Source: Planctomycetota bacterium (GTDB lineage: Bacteria > Planctomycetota > JACOTG01 > JAJDCM01). Taken from it: a stretch of DNA of 41,972 nt. Each line of letters opens with the position of its first letter. Position 1 is the stretch's first letter. The DNA lies in the NCBI GenBank assembly GCA_029260825.1, contig JAJDCM010000121.1:1-41972 (forward strand). Direction: 5' to 3'. Positions 41,294 to 41,972 of the stretch are shown piece after piece. A model generated the notes under the pieces. It saw nothing but the letters and a program-made list of their open reading frames with translations. It made no database searches and was not told where the DNA came from. The translations under genes were made by a program, and so were the position numbers.

Positions 41294-41356
41294 GCGAACA
41301 AGTTCGCCACACGGCAAATTTGCCTTCTTCGGCCAAGTTCGCCTCATCTCGGCGAA
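41294..41356 (-). promoter_or_regulatory. Three short inverted repeats ahead of rplN
   Basis: The 123-base gap from rpsQ to rplN holds GCGAAC-AA-GTTCGC (41294-41307), the perfect palindrome GGCAAATTTGCC (41313-41324), and TTCGCC-N7-GGCGAA (41338-41356). A direct repeat CAAGTTCGCC occurs at 41299-41308 and 41334-41343. In the transcript these can form consecutive or competing stems. In E. coli this is the S10/spc operon boundary, so a leader or processing role is plausible. Confidence 0.5.
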
Positions 41357-41373
41357 GTCGTTTAAAATCGTCG

Positions 41374-41655
41374 TTACTCGCCCGACCGTGTCTTGACGAC
41401 CTTCGCGAGGCGCCAATGCTTGGTCTTGGAGAGTGGCCGGCTGGCAATGATCTCGACGGTGTCACCCATCGCTGCTTCCTCGCTCTCGTCATGGGCTCTG
41501 TAGATCGTATGACGATTGATGTACTTGCCGTAGCGAGGATGCTTTACGCGACGATCAGCGCGAACGCCGATGGTCTTGTTTGCCTTGTCGCTCACCACCA
41601 CTCCGGTGACTCGCTTGCGGGGCTCGCGTCCGTCTTTTGGTTCCTGCTCGCTCAC
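41374..41655 (-). CDS. rpsQ: 30S ribosomal protein S17
   Basis: Primary 16S rRNA-binding protein. The 93-residue protein has RKRVTGVVVSDKANKTIGV, RVKHPRYGKYINRHTIYRAH, MGDTVEIIASRPLSKTKHWR. The start is a GTG at 41655 after GAGAGG; the first dozen residues are a polar extension. It lies four bases after rpmC. Confidence 0.97.
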   Translation of the reverse strand: MSEQEPKDGREPRKRVTGVVVSDKANKTIGVRADRRVKHPRYGKYINRHTIYRAHDESEEAAMGDTVEIIASRPLSKTKHWRLAKVVKTRSGE

Positions 41656-41659
41656 TCTC

Positions 41660-41863
41660 TTAGGTCCTCTCGCTCACCAGATCGCGCTCTCGATTTACCG
41701 TCATGATGCGCGCGATTGTTCTTCTAATTTCTCTAATCCGACTCGGACTCTCGATCTGCTCGGACGCAGTCTGGAACCGCATGTCAAACAGTTCCTTGCG
41801 TAGGTTCTGAAGCTGAACAGTGAGTTCATCGGCAGTCTTCTTGCGAATCTCGCTGATCTTCAT
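41660..41863 (-). CDS. rpmC: 50S ribosomal protein L29
   Basis: A 67-residue two-helix protein at the tunnel exit. It has ISEIRKKTADELTVQLQNLR, KELFDMRFQTASEQIESPSR and IREIRRTIARIMTVNRER, the normal L29 layout. Its ATG overlaps the rplP stop as ATGA. Confidence 0.97.
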   Translation of the reverse strand: MKISEIRKKTADELTVQLQNLRKELFDMRFQTASEQIESPSRIREIRRTIARIMTVNRERDLVSERT

Positions 41864-41972
41864 ACGACTCCGTGCCTCCGCTTCACGAACCGAACTCGGA
41901 ACGGCATCTTGTGCGCGGTGCGGTTCAATGCCGTCTTTGCCTGTTCTTCGGTCACACCTGCGACCTCGTAAA
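41860..41972 (-). CDS. rplP: 50S ribosomal protein L16 (partial, C-terminal end)
   Basis: The last 36 codons are readable at the right edge: YEVAGVTEEQAKTAL, then a segment with AHKMPFRVRFV and the end KRRHGVV before a TGA that overlaps the rpmC start. This is the normal C-terminus of L16. The rest lies outside the window. No start can be assigned. Confidence 0.93.
   Translation of the reverse strand, partial: YEVAGVTEEQAKTALNRTAHKMPFRVRFVKRRHGVV

Noticed and set aside
1..41972. CRISPR arrays, insertion sequences, prophage genes, tRNA or rRNA genes
   Set aside because: No regularly spaced repeats, transposase motifs, phage proteins or tRNA/rRNA signatures were seen on reading both strands, though short RNAs could be missed without a model search.

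Overview
The window looks like a chromosomal piece of a bacterium of moderately high GC, probably a Planctomycetota member or a close relative. The main support is RpoA, which opens with an IRWR-x-LELP / AEPF-x-RG-x-GT-x-IGN pattern that I associate with planctomycetes. The Cys-motif protein next to an alkaline-phosphatase-superfamily enzyme fits the same group. This is recognition from memory, not a search. MurE carries the DNPR motif, so peptidoglycan with meso-diaminopimelate is expected.

Layout. (1) Positions 1-16427, minus strand: a nearly complete division and cell wall (dcw) cluster in transcription order mraZ, rsmH, ftsL, a 52-codon membrane ORF, ftsI, (55-codon ORF), murE, murF, mraY, ftsW, a membrane-anchored double-LysM protein, murG, murC, murB, an 87-residue unknown protein, ftsQ, and an unknown multi-pass membrane protein that runs off the left edge. 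No ftsA or ftsZ follows ftsQ directly and no ddl is present. (2) 16428-16971: a divergent control region with a likely mraZ promoter, MraZ-type direct repeats in two places, perfect palindromes, and a promoter for the other side overlapped by an inverted repeat. (3) 16972-23576, plus strand: Rrf2 regulator, sufB, sufC, sufD, sufS, sufU and a SufT/MIP18-type protein, a complete Fe-S cluster assembly operon. (4) 23624-27793, minus strand: a coupled three-gene unit of HEAT-like lipoprotein, CxxC protein and membrane-anchored AlkP-superfamily hydrolase with Thr at the nucleophile position. (5) 28072-31506, plus strand: dnaE, divergent from unit 4. (6) 31555-41972, minus strand: the S10/spc/alpha ribosomal region from the end of rplP through rpmC, rpsQ, rplN, rplX, rplE, rpsN, rpsH, rplF, rplR, rpsE, rplO, secY, adk, map, rpmJ, rpsM, rpsK, rpoA, rplQ and perhaps a small membrane ORF. 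rpmD, infA and rpsD are missing from their usual places.

The dcw genes make lipid II (MurB to MurG, MraY), polymerise and crosslink it at the septum (FtsW, FtsI) and supply the FtsQ/FtsL scaffold. The suf genes build Fe-S clusters under a putative Fe-S-sensing repressor. Many gene pairs overlap as ATGA, GTGA or TTGA, which points to strong translational coupling.

I see no CRISPR array, insertion sequence, phage gene, tRNA or rRNA. The most unusual points are the added or replaced parts of the dcw cluster, the long acidic tails on FtsW and RpoA, the duplicated MraZ-like boxes, and the unknown three-gene envelope operon. I do not see a clear new defence or mobile system.
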